Positions 35,634 to 45,521 of a stretch of 64,000 nucleotides of DNA are shown here, piece by piece. Both the position numbers and the translations under genes were made by a program. Origin of the DNA: JADJOY01 sp016713535 [NCBI: Deltaproteobacteria bacterium]. GTDB taxonomy: Bacteria; JADJOY01. Position 1 is the stretch's first letter. The number at the start of each line of letters is the position of its first letter. The notes below the pieces were generated by a model. It had not been told where the DNA came from and did no database searches. It was given only the letters and a program-made list of their open reading frames with translations. The DNA is taken from contig JADJOY010000009.1 in the NCBI GenBank assembly GCA_016713535.1, positions 305,487-369,486 of the forward strand, written 5' to 3'.

Positions 35634-36455
35634 ATGACGAGAATCCGGACCCGCCGGGCCGTGGCCACGGTGCTCCTGGGGGCTGTGCTGACCGTGGGCG
35701 GACGCGCGGCGGCCGACGAGTTCCCGATGCCGAAGGTCGACTTCTCGGCCGACTCGATGACCCACCTCAAGGGCATGAACGTGCCGAGCCAGCCCGGCCA
35801 GCCTGCCGCGAAGGACATGGACATCCCCGGCAAGATGTACCAGTCGGGCGAGAAGTCCCGTCAGGAAGTGAGCATGGGCGGGATGCAGCAGACGATCATC
35901 AACCGCCGCGACAAGAAGGTGGTGTGGATGATCATGCCGGCGCAGAAGTCCTACATGGAGTTCAACGCCGACGACCCGAAGATGGGCAAGAAGGAGGACT
36001 TCCAGAACTTCTGGAAGTCGCACGACGCCAAGATGGAGAAGATCGGCAAGGAAGACGTGAACGGCGTCGAGACCACGCACTCGAAGGTGACGATCGCGTC
36101 GGCCACGCCCGACGGCCACGCGTTCTCGGGCGAGGTGTGGCTCACCAAGGACAACATCCCGATGCGCATGAAGACCTCGCCGTCGAGCGGTGGCGAGGTG
36201 GTGATGGAGCTCTCGAACCTGAAGGTCGGCAAGCAGGACCCGTCGCTCTTCGAGGTGCCCGAGGGCTACAACAAGATGCAGATGCCGGATCTCTCGGGAA
36301 TGGCCGGTGCGATGCAGGGATCCCAGGCTCCCGGCGGCGCCAAGGGCCAGATGACTCCCGAGCAGATGAAGCAGCTCCAGGAGCAGCTCAAGAAGCAGAT
36401 GGAGCAGATGCAGAAGAACATGCCGAAGCCGCCGGCTGCACCGGCGGCTCCCTGA
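35634..36455 (+). CDS. secreted DUF4412/LolA-like protein with C-terminal Met/Gln-rich tail
   Basis: 273 aa. Signal peptide TVLLGAVLTVGGRAAADE, cleaved near residue 27. The domain DMDIPGKMYQSGEKSRQEVS, TIINRRDKKVVWMIMPAQKS and TTHSKVTIASATPDG followed by FSGEVWLTKDNIPMRMK has the half-barrel pattern of DUF4412/LolA-like lipid-binding proteins. The tail QMTPEQMKQLQEQLKKQMEQ is a strongly charged, probably coiled-coil helix ending in KPPAAPAAP. Strong SD AAAGGAAGG. Periplasmic lipid handling is an inference from the fold. Confidence 0.7.
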   Translation: MTRIRTRRAVATVLLGAVLTVGGRAAADEFPMPKVDFSADSMTHLKGMNVPSQPGQPAAKDMDIPGKMYQSGEKSRQEVSMGGMQQTIINRRDKKVVWMIMPAQKSYMEFNADDPKMGKKEDFQNFWKSHDAKMEKIGKEDVNGVETTHSKVTIASATPDGHAFSGEVWLTKDNIPMRMKTSPSSGGEVVMELSNLKVGKQDPSLFEVPEGYNKMQMPDLSGMAGAMQGSQAPGGAKGQMTPEQMKQLQEQLKKQMEQMQKNMPKPPAAPAAP

Positions 36456-36469
36456 GCGTTAGCCACAGT

Positions 36470-36545
36470 TGACGGTCGCGAAGGATCGCGACCCTCCAGG
36501 CCGGAAGTGGCTGGAGGGCTGCGGTCCCTCGCAGCCGATCCTCGC
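36470..36545. repeat. dispersed palindromic repeat pair
   Basis: GGTCGCGAAGGATCGCGACC and GGAGGGCTGCGGTCCCTCGC: the same two modules as the 87-bp array, here in inverted order, 15 bp after the DUF4412-like stop. Confidence 0.75.
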
Positions 36546-36649
36546 GCAGTCCTGGCATCCGCGCGGCCTCGTCGGCCGCGCGTTTTTGCTCCATCCTTCG
36601 GTGACGAGCGAGGCGACCCCGCCTCGCCGGCTCGTCACCGAGGTCCGCC

Positions 36650-37483
36650 ATGCCGCTCCCCCGCTTCGACGGCACGCTCTGCAAGGACATCCCGCCCTAC
36701 CGCGCCATCGTGCCCTTCCTGATGCGGGGCCGGAACGAGTCGGCGGTCTACTTCGAGCAGACGATCGACCTCACCAAGACGCTGCCCTTCATCGAGCAGT
36801 GGAACGCGTCCCATCCGGGCGAGCAGCGCATCACGTTCTTCCACGTGCTCCTGGGCGCGCTTCCGAAGCTCCTCACCGAGCGCCCCCGCCTCAACCGCTT
36901 CGTCTCGGGCGAGCGGATCTACCAGCGCAAGGAGATCCAGATCTCCTTCGCGGCCAAGAAGAAGTTCGACGACGAAGCACCGCTGCAGGTGGTGAAGCTC
37001 TCGTTCCCACCGGGTGAGGTCTTCGCAGACCTGGTGCGGCGCGCGGTGAGCGGGATCGGCGAGGCCAAGTCCGACAAGATCACGCAGGTCGACAAGGAGC
37101 TCGCGTTCTTCCTCAAGCTGCCCCGGATCCTGCTCAGCTTCGCGGTGCGGGTGCTCGGGCTCCTCGACTTCTACAACCTGGCGCCGCGGGCACTCCTCGA
37201 GCCCGACCCGATGTACACGTCGGTTTTCCTCGCGAACCTCGGCAGCCTCAAGATGGGCGGCGGGTTCCACCACCTCTACGAATACGGCAACTGCCCGATC
37301 TTCGGCGTGGTCGGCCAGATCGAGACCGTGCCGGTGGTGATCGACGACACCCGCATCGAGCCACGCACCGTGGTGAAGGTGCGGTGGAGCTACGACGAGC
37401 GCATCGAGGACGGCCTCTACTGCGCGCGCTCGCTCCAGCTCCTCAAGAGCCTCGTCGAGGACCCCGCCGCCTGGGCGCGGTGA
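36650..37483 (+). CDS. 2-oxo-acid dehydrogenase E2/CAT-like acyltransferase lacking the catalytic His
   Basis: 277 aa consisting of the catalytic-domain fold alone, with no lipoyl or peripheral-subunit-binding domain. VYFEQTIDLTKTLPFIEQWN and ITFFHVLLGALPKLLTERPR match the E2/chloramphenicol-acetyltransferase fold, as do FLANLGSLKMGGGFHHLYEYG and PIFGVVGQIE. The C-terminal active site, normally DHRxxDG, reads SYDERIEDG (~248-255). The general-base His is replaced by Glu, while the Asp-Gly is kept. A hydrophobic insert LPRILLSFAVRVLGLLDFYN may associate with membranes. Such orphan proteins probably acylate by another mechanism or bind without catalysis; function unknown. Confidence 0.82.
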   Translation: MPLPRFDGTLCKDIPPYRAIVPFLMRGRNESAVYFEQTIDLTKTLPFIEQWNASHPGEQRITFFHVLLGALPKLLTERPRLNRFVSGERIYQRKEIQISFAAKKKFDDEAPLQVVKLSFPPGEVFADLVRRAVSGIGEAKSDKITQVDKELAFFLKLPRILLSFAVRVLGLLDFYNLAPRALLEPDPMYTSVFLANLGSLKMGGGFHHLYEYGNCPIFGVVGQIETVPVVIDDTRIEPRTVVKVRWSYDERIEDGLYCARSLQLLKSLVEDPAAWAR

Positions 37484-37655
37484 GCGGACACGCTCGAGCC
37501 GATCTCAGCCTCTCCCGGGCGGCCTCGCGGCCGCCCGTACGCTCCCACCCGTCGGGGCTGTGTGCCCCGCGCCCTCCAGCAGGAGCGCGCGCTCGAGCGG
37601 TGCGCCGTGTTATGGAGTCGCGGTCCGGCGGCGAGCGCTGCGGGTCGAGGCCCAC

Positions 37656-38354
37656 GTGGGAAAAACCCGCATCCTTCTCGTCGACGACGACCCGAGCCTG
37701 AACGACGTGCTGGCGCTCGCGCTCGGTGACGCGGGCTACGAGGTCGCGACCGCCGAGGACGGCTCGGAGGCGCTCGAGCGCCTCGCACGGCCGCCGCTTC
37801 CCGAGCTCATCGTCTCCGACATCAACATGCCGGTGCTCGACGGCTTCACGCTCCTCAAGCGGCTGCGCGAGCGCGGCAGCTCGATCCCGGTGATCCTGCT
37901 CACCTCGCGCGACGGCGAGATCGACGAGACCCTCGGCTTCGAGCTGGGCGCCGACGACTACGTGGCCAAGCCGTTCAGCACCCGCGTGCTGCTGGCGCGG
38001 ATCGCGGCGATCTTGCGCCGCGACCAGGTCCGCGCGAGCGGCGCCGAGCCGGATCCGGCGATCACCTGCGGCGAGCTCGAGCTGCGGGTCGACCACATGC
38101 TGGCGCGCTACCGCGACGTGCTGCTCGAGACCACGGTCACCGAGTTCCGGATGCTGGAGGCCTTCGCGCGCCGACCGGGCGCGGTGCTGAGCCGGGATCG
38201 CCTCATGGAGCTCGGGCGCGGCGACGACTCGATCGTCGGCGAGCGCATCGTCGACACCTACGTGCGCCGGCTGCGCCGCAAGCTCGAGGCGATCGATCCA
38301 GGCTTCGACCGCATCGAGACCGTGGTCGGCGCGGGCTACCGCTGGAAGGTGTGA
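37656..38354 (+). CDS. OmpR/PhoB-family response regulator
   Basis: 232 aa. Receiver domain 1-120: RILLVDDDPSLNDVLALALG with the acidic pocket, phosphoacceptor Asp ~55 in IVSDINMPVLDGF, Thr in ILLTSRDGE, and Lys in DDYVAKPFSTRVLLARIAAI. C-terminal winged helix 130-232 with VTEFRMLEAFARRPGAVLSR and DTYVRRLRRKLEAI, typical of trans_reg_C. The start is the GTG giving GKTRILLVDD; no strong SD. Its stop overlaps the kinase start by 4 bp, so they are translationally coupled partners. Confidence 0.95.
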   Translation: MGKTRILLVDDDPSLNDVLALALGDAGYEVATAEDGSEALERLARPPLPELIVSDINMPVLDGFTLLKRLRERGSSIPVILLTSRDGEIDETLGFELGADDYVAKPFSTRVLLARIAAILRRDQVRASGAEPDPAITCGELELRVDHMLARYRDVLLETTVTEFRMLEAFARRPGAVLSRDRLMELGRGDDSIVGERIVDTYVRRLRRKLEAIDPGFDRIETVVGAGYRWKV

Positions 38355-39874
38355 GCGCGCGGGCCTCGATGGCTTCGCGGCGCGCCCGTCGGCGCATCCC
38401 GCCGGTGCGCTCGCTCAGGGTGCGCGCGGTCGCGGTGGTGGTGCTGGTGCTGCTCTGTCCGCCCGCGTTCGTGACGCTCTCGGCGGTGATGGAAGGGAAC
38501 GTCGAGCACGAGCCGATGGCGCGGCTCGAAGCGGCCCTCGACGAGGCGCTCGGGCGGTATCGGGTGCGGACCGAGGTCGGCGCGCCGGCGGCGCCGAGCG
38601 AGGACGAACGCGTCGCCCTCGACGCGATCGCCAGCCGTCACGAGGTGTGGCTGCGCGTGGTCGAGCAGGGTGGGCGCGTGCTCCTCGACCTGCAACGAGC
38701 CCGGAGCGGCGACGTGATCCAGCGCCTCGGCGAGCTCGTGTTCGGTGAGGATGGCGCGCCGACGCTCACCGACTTCGATTCCACGCAGGGCGAGCTGGCG
38801 CGGCGTCCCGAGGTCGAGTCCGCGTTCACCGGCCGCCAGTCGCGGTGTCGCACCTCGCCGGAGGGAAAGCTCCTGGTCTGCCAGGTCGCCGCGGCGGCGT
38901 CGACCGCGGCTGGCGTCGCGGCGCCGGACGTCGCCATCCACGTCGAGGCCGGCGTGCGGCGCAGCGTGCGCGCGCTCTACGACCTCGAGTACCAGCTCAA
39001 GAAGCTCATGCTGCTGGTGCTGCCGGTGGCGCTGGTGCTCGCGTGGTGGCTGGGGTGGCGGATGGTGCGGCCGATCGAGGAGCTGCGCGAGCAGGTGCTC
39101 GAGAAGGCTGCGTTGGCGGCGCCCGGCGCGGACCTGCACCTCGCGCGCCGTGACGAATTCGGCGACCTCGCCGCCGCCTTCAACTCGCTGCTCGCGTCGC
39201 TCGAGAGCCGCGCGCGGGCCAACGAGGCGTTCGTCGCCGACCTCGCCCACGAGACGAAGAACCCGGTGGCCGCGATCCGCACCGCCGCCGAGTCGCTCGC
39301 CGCGGGCGCTGTGGACGCCGAGCGCGCGCAGCGCCTCTCCAAGGTCCTCGGCGACTCGAGCGCTCGCCTCGATCGGGTGGTCACCCAGTTCCTGGAGCTG
39401 GCGCGAGCCGAGGCCGGGATGCGCGACGAGCCACGCGAGGACGTCGATCTGGCGGCGCTGGCGCGCGCGCTGGTGGAGCGGGCGCGGGCCGACGAGCGCC
39501 ACGCCGGGGTCACGGTCACGTGCGAAGCGGACACGGCGGCGCCGGTGAACGGCGTCGCGGAGCGCCTCGAGGCCGCGCTCCGCAACCTCCTCGACAACGC
39601 CCTCGACTTCGCCGGAGCCGGCGGCGAGGTGCGGGTCGCCGTCGAGGCGCGGGCCGACGCGGTGGCCGTGACCGTCGCCGACACCGGGCCCGGCATCGAC
39701 GCCGAGGCACTGCCGCGGGTCTTCGAGCGTTTCTTCACCACTCGCCGCAGTCGCCGGGGCACGGGGCTCGGTCTTGCGCTGGTACGGGCGATCGCCGAGG
39801 CGCACGGCGGCTCGGTTCGAGTGGCCTCACCGCCCGGAAGCGGTGCAGTATTCGTCCTCGAGATCCCGCGATGA
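38351..39874 (+). CDS. membrane sensor histidine kinase
   Basis: 507 aa from a GTG. TM1 about 26-46 (AVAVVVLVLLCPPAFVTL), a ~165-residue periplasmic sensor region with two Cys (SRCRTSPEGKLLVCQ) that could pair, and TM2 LMLLVLPVALVLAWWLGW (~218-235). Then a HAMP domain and H-box FVADLAHETKNPVAAIR with His ~300. The ATPase has N-box NLLDNALDFAG, G1 DTGPGIDAEALPRVF, F-box RFFTTRR and G2 GTGLGLALVRAIAEAHGG. Coupled by 4-bp overlaps to the response regulator before it and the diguanylate cyclase after it. The sensed signal is unknown. Confidence 0.95.
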   Translation: MSARASMASRRARRRIPPVRSLRVRAVAVVVLVLLCPPAFVTLSAVMEGNVEHEPMARLEAALDEALGRYRVRTEVGAPAAPSEDERVALDAIASRHEVWLRVVEQGGRVLLDLQRARSGDVIQRLGELVFGEDGAPTLTDFDSTQGELARRPEVESAFTGRQSRCRTSPEGKLLVCQVAAAASTAAGVAAPDVAIHVEAGVRRSVRALYDLEYQLKKLMLLVLPVALVLAWWLGWRMVRPIEELREQVLEKAALAAPGADLHLARRDEFGDLAAAFNSLLASLESRARANEAFVADLAHETKNPVAAIRTAAESLAAGAVDAERAQRLSKVLGDSSARLDRVVTQFLELARAEAGMRDEPREDVDLAALARALVERARADERHAGVTVTCEADTAAPVNGVAERLEAALRNLLDNALDFAGAGGEVRVAVEARADAVAVTVADTGPGIDAEALPRVFERFFTTRRSRRGTGLGLALVRAIAEAHGGSVRVASPPGSGAVFVLEIPR

Positions 39875-41109
39875 CCCTGCCCGACGACGAGACCGCGCCC
39901 GCGCGCTGGCGAACCGAGGCGGCCCAGCTGCGCTCGGCGCGCTGGCGCGGGTGGCCGCGGCGGATCGTCGGCTGGGCGTTCCGGCGCCAGCTCCTCGTGG
40001 GCGACGAGCTCACCGAGTTCCGGCGCTACGCGTGGGCGATGACGAGCGGCTTCGAGCGCCTGACGGCGGCGTTCGCGAGCGTGCTCCTGGTGGGGCTCTG
40101 GCCGCTCGACGTGTTCATCTACCCCGACGACGGGCGGCGGGTGTGGCTCTCGGCGCTGTGGCGGTTCGCCGCGGCGGGGATCCTGATCGGCTGCATCCGC
40201 GCGGCCGAGGCACGCGAGCGCGCCAACGCCGACCCGACCCCGGTGTGGGCGATCGCGAGCGCCGTGGTGGTCGCCGCGTCGTATCTGGTGGCCGGCGCGC
40301 TCGGCGACCCGAGCACGCCGTGGATCCACACCTCGCTCCTGGTGCCGTTCCTGAGCGTCATGATCCTGGTGCGGCTGGTGTCCCGGGTCGCGCTCACGTT
40401 CGGGCTCGCCGCCACCGCGATGCTCGCGTACTTCCTGCCGCACCTCGAGTACCTGCGCTCACCCTACGTGATGGCGGTGTTCGGCACGCTCGTGGCGGCG
40501 TGCGTGATGAGCGTGGTCCTCGGCCACGCGCTCTACGTGTTGACCCGGCGCGAGTTCGACGCACGCCTCGACCTGCGCCGGCTGAGCCGGACGGACCCGC
40601 TGACCGGGGTCTGGAACCGCAGCTATTTCCTCGAACGCGCCGAGATGGAGGTGCTGCGCGCGCGGCGCAGCGAGACGCCACTCGCGGTGCTGGTGATGGA
40701 CCTCGATCGCTTCAAGGCCGTCAACGACGGCTTCGGGCACGCGGTCGGCGACACCGTGCTGCGCGACTTCGTGGCGAGGACCGCGACGCTGCTCAGGCGC
40801 ACCGACGTGCTGGGGCGGCTCGGCGGCGAGGAGTTCGCGGTGCTCCTCACCGACACCCCGCTCGTGACCGCGGTCGACGTGGCCGAGCGGCTGCGCCGCG
40901 AGGTCGAGGACGCGCGGCCGGTGATCGACGCGGAGGCCGGGCTCTTGCCGCGCTACACGGTGAGCGTCGGCTGTGCCGCACTCCATCACGACGACGACGC
41001 CGTGGAGGCGGTGCTGCGCCGCGCGGACCTCGCGCTCTACCAGGCGAAGGGCTTCGGCCGGAACCGCGTCGTCAGCGAGTCGAGCCAGACCCCGCTGCCG
41101 GTCGCGTAA
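39871..41109 (+). CDS. membrane-bound diguanylate cyclase (GGDEF)
   Basis: 412 aa. Six hydrophobic segments between ~55 and 225 form an integral membrane sensor module. The GGDEF domain follows: RLSRTDPLTGVWNRSYFLER, metal-binding VMDLDRFKAVNDGFGHAVGD, active site LGRLGGEEFAVLL (GGEEF 318-322), and RADLALYQAKGFGRN. An inhibitory RxxD site (RRTD, 309-312) lies exactly five residues before GGEEF, so product feedback is expected. Makes c-di-GMP from two GTP. The ATG overlaps the kinase stop (ATGA); the three genes form one operon, so the two-component signal probably feeds into c-di-GMP output through shared expression. Confidence 0.94.
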   Translation: MTLPDDETAPARWRTEAAQLRSARWRGWPRRIVGWAFRRQLLVGDELTEFRRYAWAMTSGFERLTAAFASVLLVGLWPLDVFIYPDDGRRVWLSALWRFAAAGILIGCIRAAEARERANADPTPVWAIASAVVVAASYLVAGALGDPSTPWIHTSLLVPFLSVMILVRLVSRVALTFGLAATAMLAYFLPHLEYLRSPYVMAVFGTLVAACVMSVVLGHALYVLTRREFDARLDLRRLSRTDPLTGVWNRSYFLERAEMEVLRARRSETPLAVLVMDLDRFKAVNDGFGHAVGDTVLRDFVARTATLLRRTDVLGRLGGEEFAVLLTDTPLVTAVDVAERLRREVEDARPVIDAEAGLLPRYTVSVGCAALHHDDDAVEAVLRRADLALYQAKGFGRNRVVSESSQTPLPVA

Positions 41110-42240
41110 GTCACGGGTCGGTCGGGGGAGGGGCACGCGTCGCGTGCCCGGCGCTACGACGCGGCGTGGGCGTTTCCGACATCCTCGATCCCAGTACAGC
41201 GATCGACGCGACCGGCGGTGCGACGCCGTCGCGTATCGGCGGCCGCGACGGAGCGCGGCCCTCCAGCCGTTCGGTCCGAATCGGGGGAGGGGCACGCGTC
41301 GGTACCCGCGTCGATCTCGGTCTGGAGGGCCCGCCTCCGGCGGGCCGGGGCGTGCGCGTAGTTCACGGGTCGGTCGGGGGAGGGGCACGCGTCGCGTGCC
41401 CGGCGCTACGACGCGGCGTGGGCGTTCGCGACGTCGTCGATCCCTGTACAGCGATCGACCCGACCGGCGGTGCGACGCCGTCGCGTATCGGCGGCCGCGA
41501 CGGAGCGCGGCCCTCCAGCCGTTCGGTCCGAATCGGGGGAGGGGCACGCGTCGGTACCCGCGTCGATCTCGGTCTGGAGGGCCCGCCTCCGGCGGGCCGG
41601 GGCGTGCGCGTAGTTCACGGGTCGATCGGGGGAGGGGCACGCGTCGCGTGCCCGGCGCTACGACGCGGCGTGGGCGTTCGCGACGTCGTCGACCCCAGTA
41701 CAGGGATCGACGCGACCGGCGGTGCGACGCCGTCGCGTATCGGCGGCCGCGACGGAGCGCGGCCCTCCAGCCGTTCGGTCCGAATCGGGGGAGGGGCACG
41801 CGTCGGTACCCGCGTCGATCTCGGTCTGGAGGGCCCGCCTCCGGCGGGCCGGGGCGTGCGCGTAGTTCACGGGTCGATCGGGGGAGGGGCACGCGTCGCG
41901 TGCCCGGCGCCACGACGGGGCGTGGGCGTTCGCGACGTCGTCGATCCTGTACAGATCACCCGACCGGCGGACGCCGTCGACGGGGCGGACGGGGGCCCTC
42001 CAGCCGGGCCATCGGAGGGGCAGCGTCGGTACCGCGCGATCTCGGTGGGGGCCGGGGGGGGACGCGGGAGGGACGCGTCGCTGCCCGGCGCCCGACGCGG
42101 CGTGGGCGTTCCCGACGCCGTCGATCCCAGTACAGCGATCGACGCGACCGGCGGTGCGACGCCGTCGCGTATCGGCGGCCGCGACGGAGCGCGGCCCTCC
42201 AGCCGCTCGGTTCCGGTCGCGATGCATCTGCACCGAACCT
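41110..42240. repeat. 252-bp tandem repeat array (three full copies plus a degraded and a partial copy)
   Basis: GGGCACGCGTCGCGTGCCCG starts at 41131, 41383, 41635 and 41887, an exact 252-bp period (84 codons). Units contain GGCCGCGACGGAGCGCGGCC and GGGCCCGCCTCCGGCGGGCC palindromes and a unique CGATCGACGCGACCGGCGGT spacer. The fourth unit (41,887-42,110) is shortened and G-rich; a partial fifth follows to ~42,220. Spacer bases vary slightly between copies (for example GTACAGCGATC against GTACAGGGATC). Confidence 0.96.
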
Positions 42241-42266
42241 CCACATCGCCGCGCGATGTAGGGCGC

Positions 42267-43027
42267 ATGGACGATGCAGCTACTTCCGGCGATCGCGCGG
42301 TGCGCGACCTGTCGCGGGCGCTCGGGCTCGCGGCGGCGTTCGGGATCGCGTTCGTGGTGATCCGAGCGCGCGTCGAGCGTGACTTCGCGTACCTCTTCCT
42401 GCTCTGGAACCTGCTGCTCGCGTGGGTGCCGTGGCGCGCGGCGCTCGCCGCGGCGCGCGCGGCGTCTCCGGTCCGGCGCACCCTCTGGCTCGCGACCTGG
42501 CTCGTGTTCCTGCCCAACTCGTATTACGTGGTGACCGATCTTCGCCACGTCGAGCATCCGCCTGGCCAGGTGATGAACTGGGTCGACCTGATGGCGGTGG
42601 TGCCGTTCGCGTGGACGAGCGCCTTGCTCGGCTTCGGCTCGGTGGCGATCGTGCAGAAGCTCGTCGCGCGGCTCCACGGCGCGCTGGCCGGCTGGATGGT
42701 GGCGCTCGGCGCGCTCGCGCTCTCGGGGTTCGGCGTCTACTTGGGCCGCTTCCGGCGCTGGAATAGCTGGGACGCGCTCCTCGACCCGCTCGCGCTCCTC
42801 CCGACGTGTGGGCGCAGCTCCGGCATCCCTTCCAGCACCTCGCCGGCGCGAGCTTCTCGATCACCTTCGCGGGTTTCGTGATCACGACCTACCTGACGCT
42901 CGTGGCGCTCGCGCGCCTCGAGCGCGCCCCAGATCGTCGTCTTCGTCCGCCTCGGCGCTCTCGCCTCGACTCCGGCCGCTCGCGCACCACGTTCGGCACC
43001 ACCGGCGGCGGCGTGCCCTTGCGGTAG
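42267..43027 (+). pseudogene. DUF1361 integral membrane protein, frameshifted
   Basis: ATG gives MDDAATSGDRAVRDLSRALG. Membrane helices: LAAAFGIAFVVIRA, FLLWNLLLAWVPWRAAL, LATWLVFLPNSYYVVTD (a DUF1361 hallmark), LMAVVPFAWTSALLGFG, and LAGWMVALGALALSGFGVYL. GRFRRWNSWDALLDPLALL leads to the family end DVWAQLRHPFQHL, but the frame changes at 42798-42803 before it. The last TM, FSITFAGFVITTYLTLVAL, lies in the second frame. The true C-terminus is uncertain because the second frame runs 139 bp into the convergent phosphoesterase gene. Function of the family is unknown. Confidence 0.78.
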
Positions 43028-45521
43028 CGCCAGTAGAGCTCGGCCGCCTCGGGGTTCTTGTCGATGTCGGTCCAGTCGAGCCGCGACGAGAGCGCGGTCA
43101 GCTCGTTCTCGGGCCCGGGGTAGACCACGTCCGGGAAGCGCCGCACCTCGCGGGTGAAGGGAGTGGTGTCGGCGCGCGCGGTGAACACGTCGTACAGGCC
43201 GGTCGCCTTGGCGTCCCAGCGGTGCATCGGCGCCGAGCCCAGGATCAGCTCGATGGTCTTGTGGATGTTGGGCATCGAGTACTGGACGCTCGAGGTGTAG
43301 TTGCGCTTCACCCACGGACCGATCGCCACCATCGGGCAGCGGTGCTTCTCGACGTGGTCGTAGCCGCTCTGCGAGTCGTCCTCGACGATGAAGACGAGCG
43401 AGCTCTCCCACACCGGGCTGTGGGCGATGGTGTCGAGCACGATCCCGACCGCGTCGTCGTTGTCGGCCACCCACGACTCGGGGACGAGCTGGCCCACCGA
43501 GAGCCCGAAGGCGTGGTTGTTGGGCAGGAAGATCCACGAGAAGGCCGGCACGGTGCCGTTCGCGACGCTCGCCCCGAACTCCTTCTGGAAGAGCACGGCG
43601 CGGTCGTGGTCCTTGAACTTCGCGTCGAGCAGGAACGGATAGTCGAGGAGGATGTTGCCGCGGTAGCGGTTCAAGAGCCCGAGGCCGAAGTTCTCGGCGC
43701 CGCCGAAGCCGTAGGCGTGGATCCCCTGCTCGATGAGGTGCGGCATGAAGAAGCGCGACTCGGGGATCGTGCCCGGCGTCAGGCTCACCGCGGGGTCCGG
43801 AAAGCCGAAGCCCGCGTAGCCCAGGATCCAGACCTTTTCCACCCAGTCGGGCTCGATCCCCGCGGCCGCCCACTGGTGGCCGTCGATCGAGCTCTCGGCG
43901 TCGCAGTAGAAGTTGTCGAAGAGCGTGAACTCGCGGGCGAGCTTGCGCTGGTTGGGGATCACGTCCTCGCCCCACAGCGTGTAGCTCGGCTCGCCGTCGC
44001 CCTTGCCGAGGTCGCCGTAGGCCGAGTCGTACGAGAAGTTCTCCTTGATGATGAAGAACACGTGGCGGATGGGCGAGCGGCCCGCCGCGTCCGGGCTCGG
44101 CAGCGCGGTGTCGTTGCCGCCCGAGAGGTCGAAGTAGCGCGACTGGCGGTCGTTGTTCTCGGCGACGATCGCCGTGAGCTCGGCGAGGCGCTCGCCGCTC
44201 GGCACCGGCGTCTTCAGGATCGACGCGAAGAGCTGGCGGCCGACGGGGTCGTTGCGGGTGAGGACGTTCGGGCCGACGTCGTCGGTGCGCGGCCCGTCGC
44301 CGCGCCCCTTGCCGTTCAGCACGTAGAGCGTCTTCGCGTCGCGCGAGAGCGCCACGTCGGTCGGGTACCACTCGGTGGGGATCGAGCCGCGGACCGTACC
44401 GGTGGCGAGGTCGACCACCGCGACCAGGTTCTCGCCGGCGCCCGCGACGTAGAGCGTCTTCGCGTCCGGCGCGAGCGTCAGGAGGGTGGGATAGATGCCC
44501 TTGAGCGCGCCCGCGTCGCCGAGCAGCGAGATGCGCCGCTTCACCGCGAGCGTCACGGCGTCGATCTCGATCACCTCGTCGGTCTTGTTGCACGCGACGT
44601 AGAGGCTCCGCCCGTCGGGCGCGAGCACCATCCCTTCGGGGGCGAGCCCGACGTGGATCGCACCGATCGTCGTGCCGCGCTCGACGTCGAGCGCGGTCAC
44701 GGTGTCGCCGTTCGCCGGCTGCGGGACGGTCGAGATGTTGGCCGCGAAGAGCCGCCGGCCGTCGGGCGTGAGCGCCAGCGTGTAGGGCTCGTGGCCGGCC
44801 TCGATGTCGAGCTGGGCGCCGCTCGAGAGGTCGAGCCGCGCGACCTTCGACTGCTGGAAGCAGCTCGTGTAGAGCCGCTTCTCGTCGGGCGCGAGCACGA
44901 TGTCCGTCGTGTAGCAGTCGTGGAGCTCCCAAAGCCGGTCGAACGTGACGCGGCCGTCCGCGCCGAAGCGGTAGCGCTGGATGGTGCGGTCGTAGCCGCC
45001 GGCCACGTAGAGCAGCGAGCCCGCGGCGTCCCAGCGCAGCCCGAGGTGCATCGAGCGGCGCTGCATGCCGACCTCCTGCACCACCTTCATCGCATCGAGG
45101 TCGACGATGCGCAGCCGCTCTTCTTTGTTGTCGTGGTCCTCGGGATTGCGGATCGTGCCGAAGCCGTTCTCGTTCACCGCGGCAAAGCGCCCGCCGGGAT
45201 GGAGCGCGAGGCGCGTCGCGAAGGTGCCGAGGCGGATCGACGGCGCCACCGGCCGGATCAGCCGCCCGTTGACCAGGATGTTCTCGTCGACGCCGTCGGC
45301 GGTGGGCCGGCTGAGCGCGAAGTCATGCACCACCGGCAGCCGCGCCGCGGCGCAGCGCCCGCTCGCGCACACGTTCTCGCCCGCGCAGTCCGCCGCCGCC
45401 TGGCAGCGCGGCGCGCCGTTGTCGCAGCCGGGGACGCCAGCGCCGCGAGCGCCAGCGAGCCGAACGCGAGCAGCCGCCAAGCCGCCAGCCACGTGTCTCC
45501 GATCGTCGTCCGAAGGTCCAT
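42889..45521 (-). pseudogene. lipoprotein with YVTN beta-propeller and phospholipase-C-like phosphoesterase domains, frameshift in signal region
   Basis: The signal MDLRTTIGDTWLAAWRLLAF plus GSLALAALA is in one frame. The lipobox Cys and mature protein (GCDNGAPRCQAAADCAGENV onward) are in another, with the shift in a G run at 45428-45434. The first ~400 residues are YVTN propeller repeats (RRLFAANISTVPQPANGDTV, GRSLYVACNKTDEVIEIDAV, AKTLYVAGAGENLVAVVDLA). The C-terminal ~450 residues match the PF04185-type phosphoesterase: HVFFIIKENFSYDSAYGDLG (ENxxYD nucleophile region), ESSIDGHQWAAAG, FIVEDDSQSGYDHVEKHRCP. Such proteins are surface or periplasmic phosphoesterases. The charged end RRSGARSRRASATSVR may be out of frame. 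Confidence 0.87.

Noticed and set aside
39774-42881. Very long plus-strand open frame (1035 aa) spanning the diguanylate cyclase, the 252-bp array and DUF1361
   Set aside because: It is a shadow frame of the cyclase joined through repeats to the real DUF1361 frame; the true DUF1361 start is at 42267.
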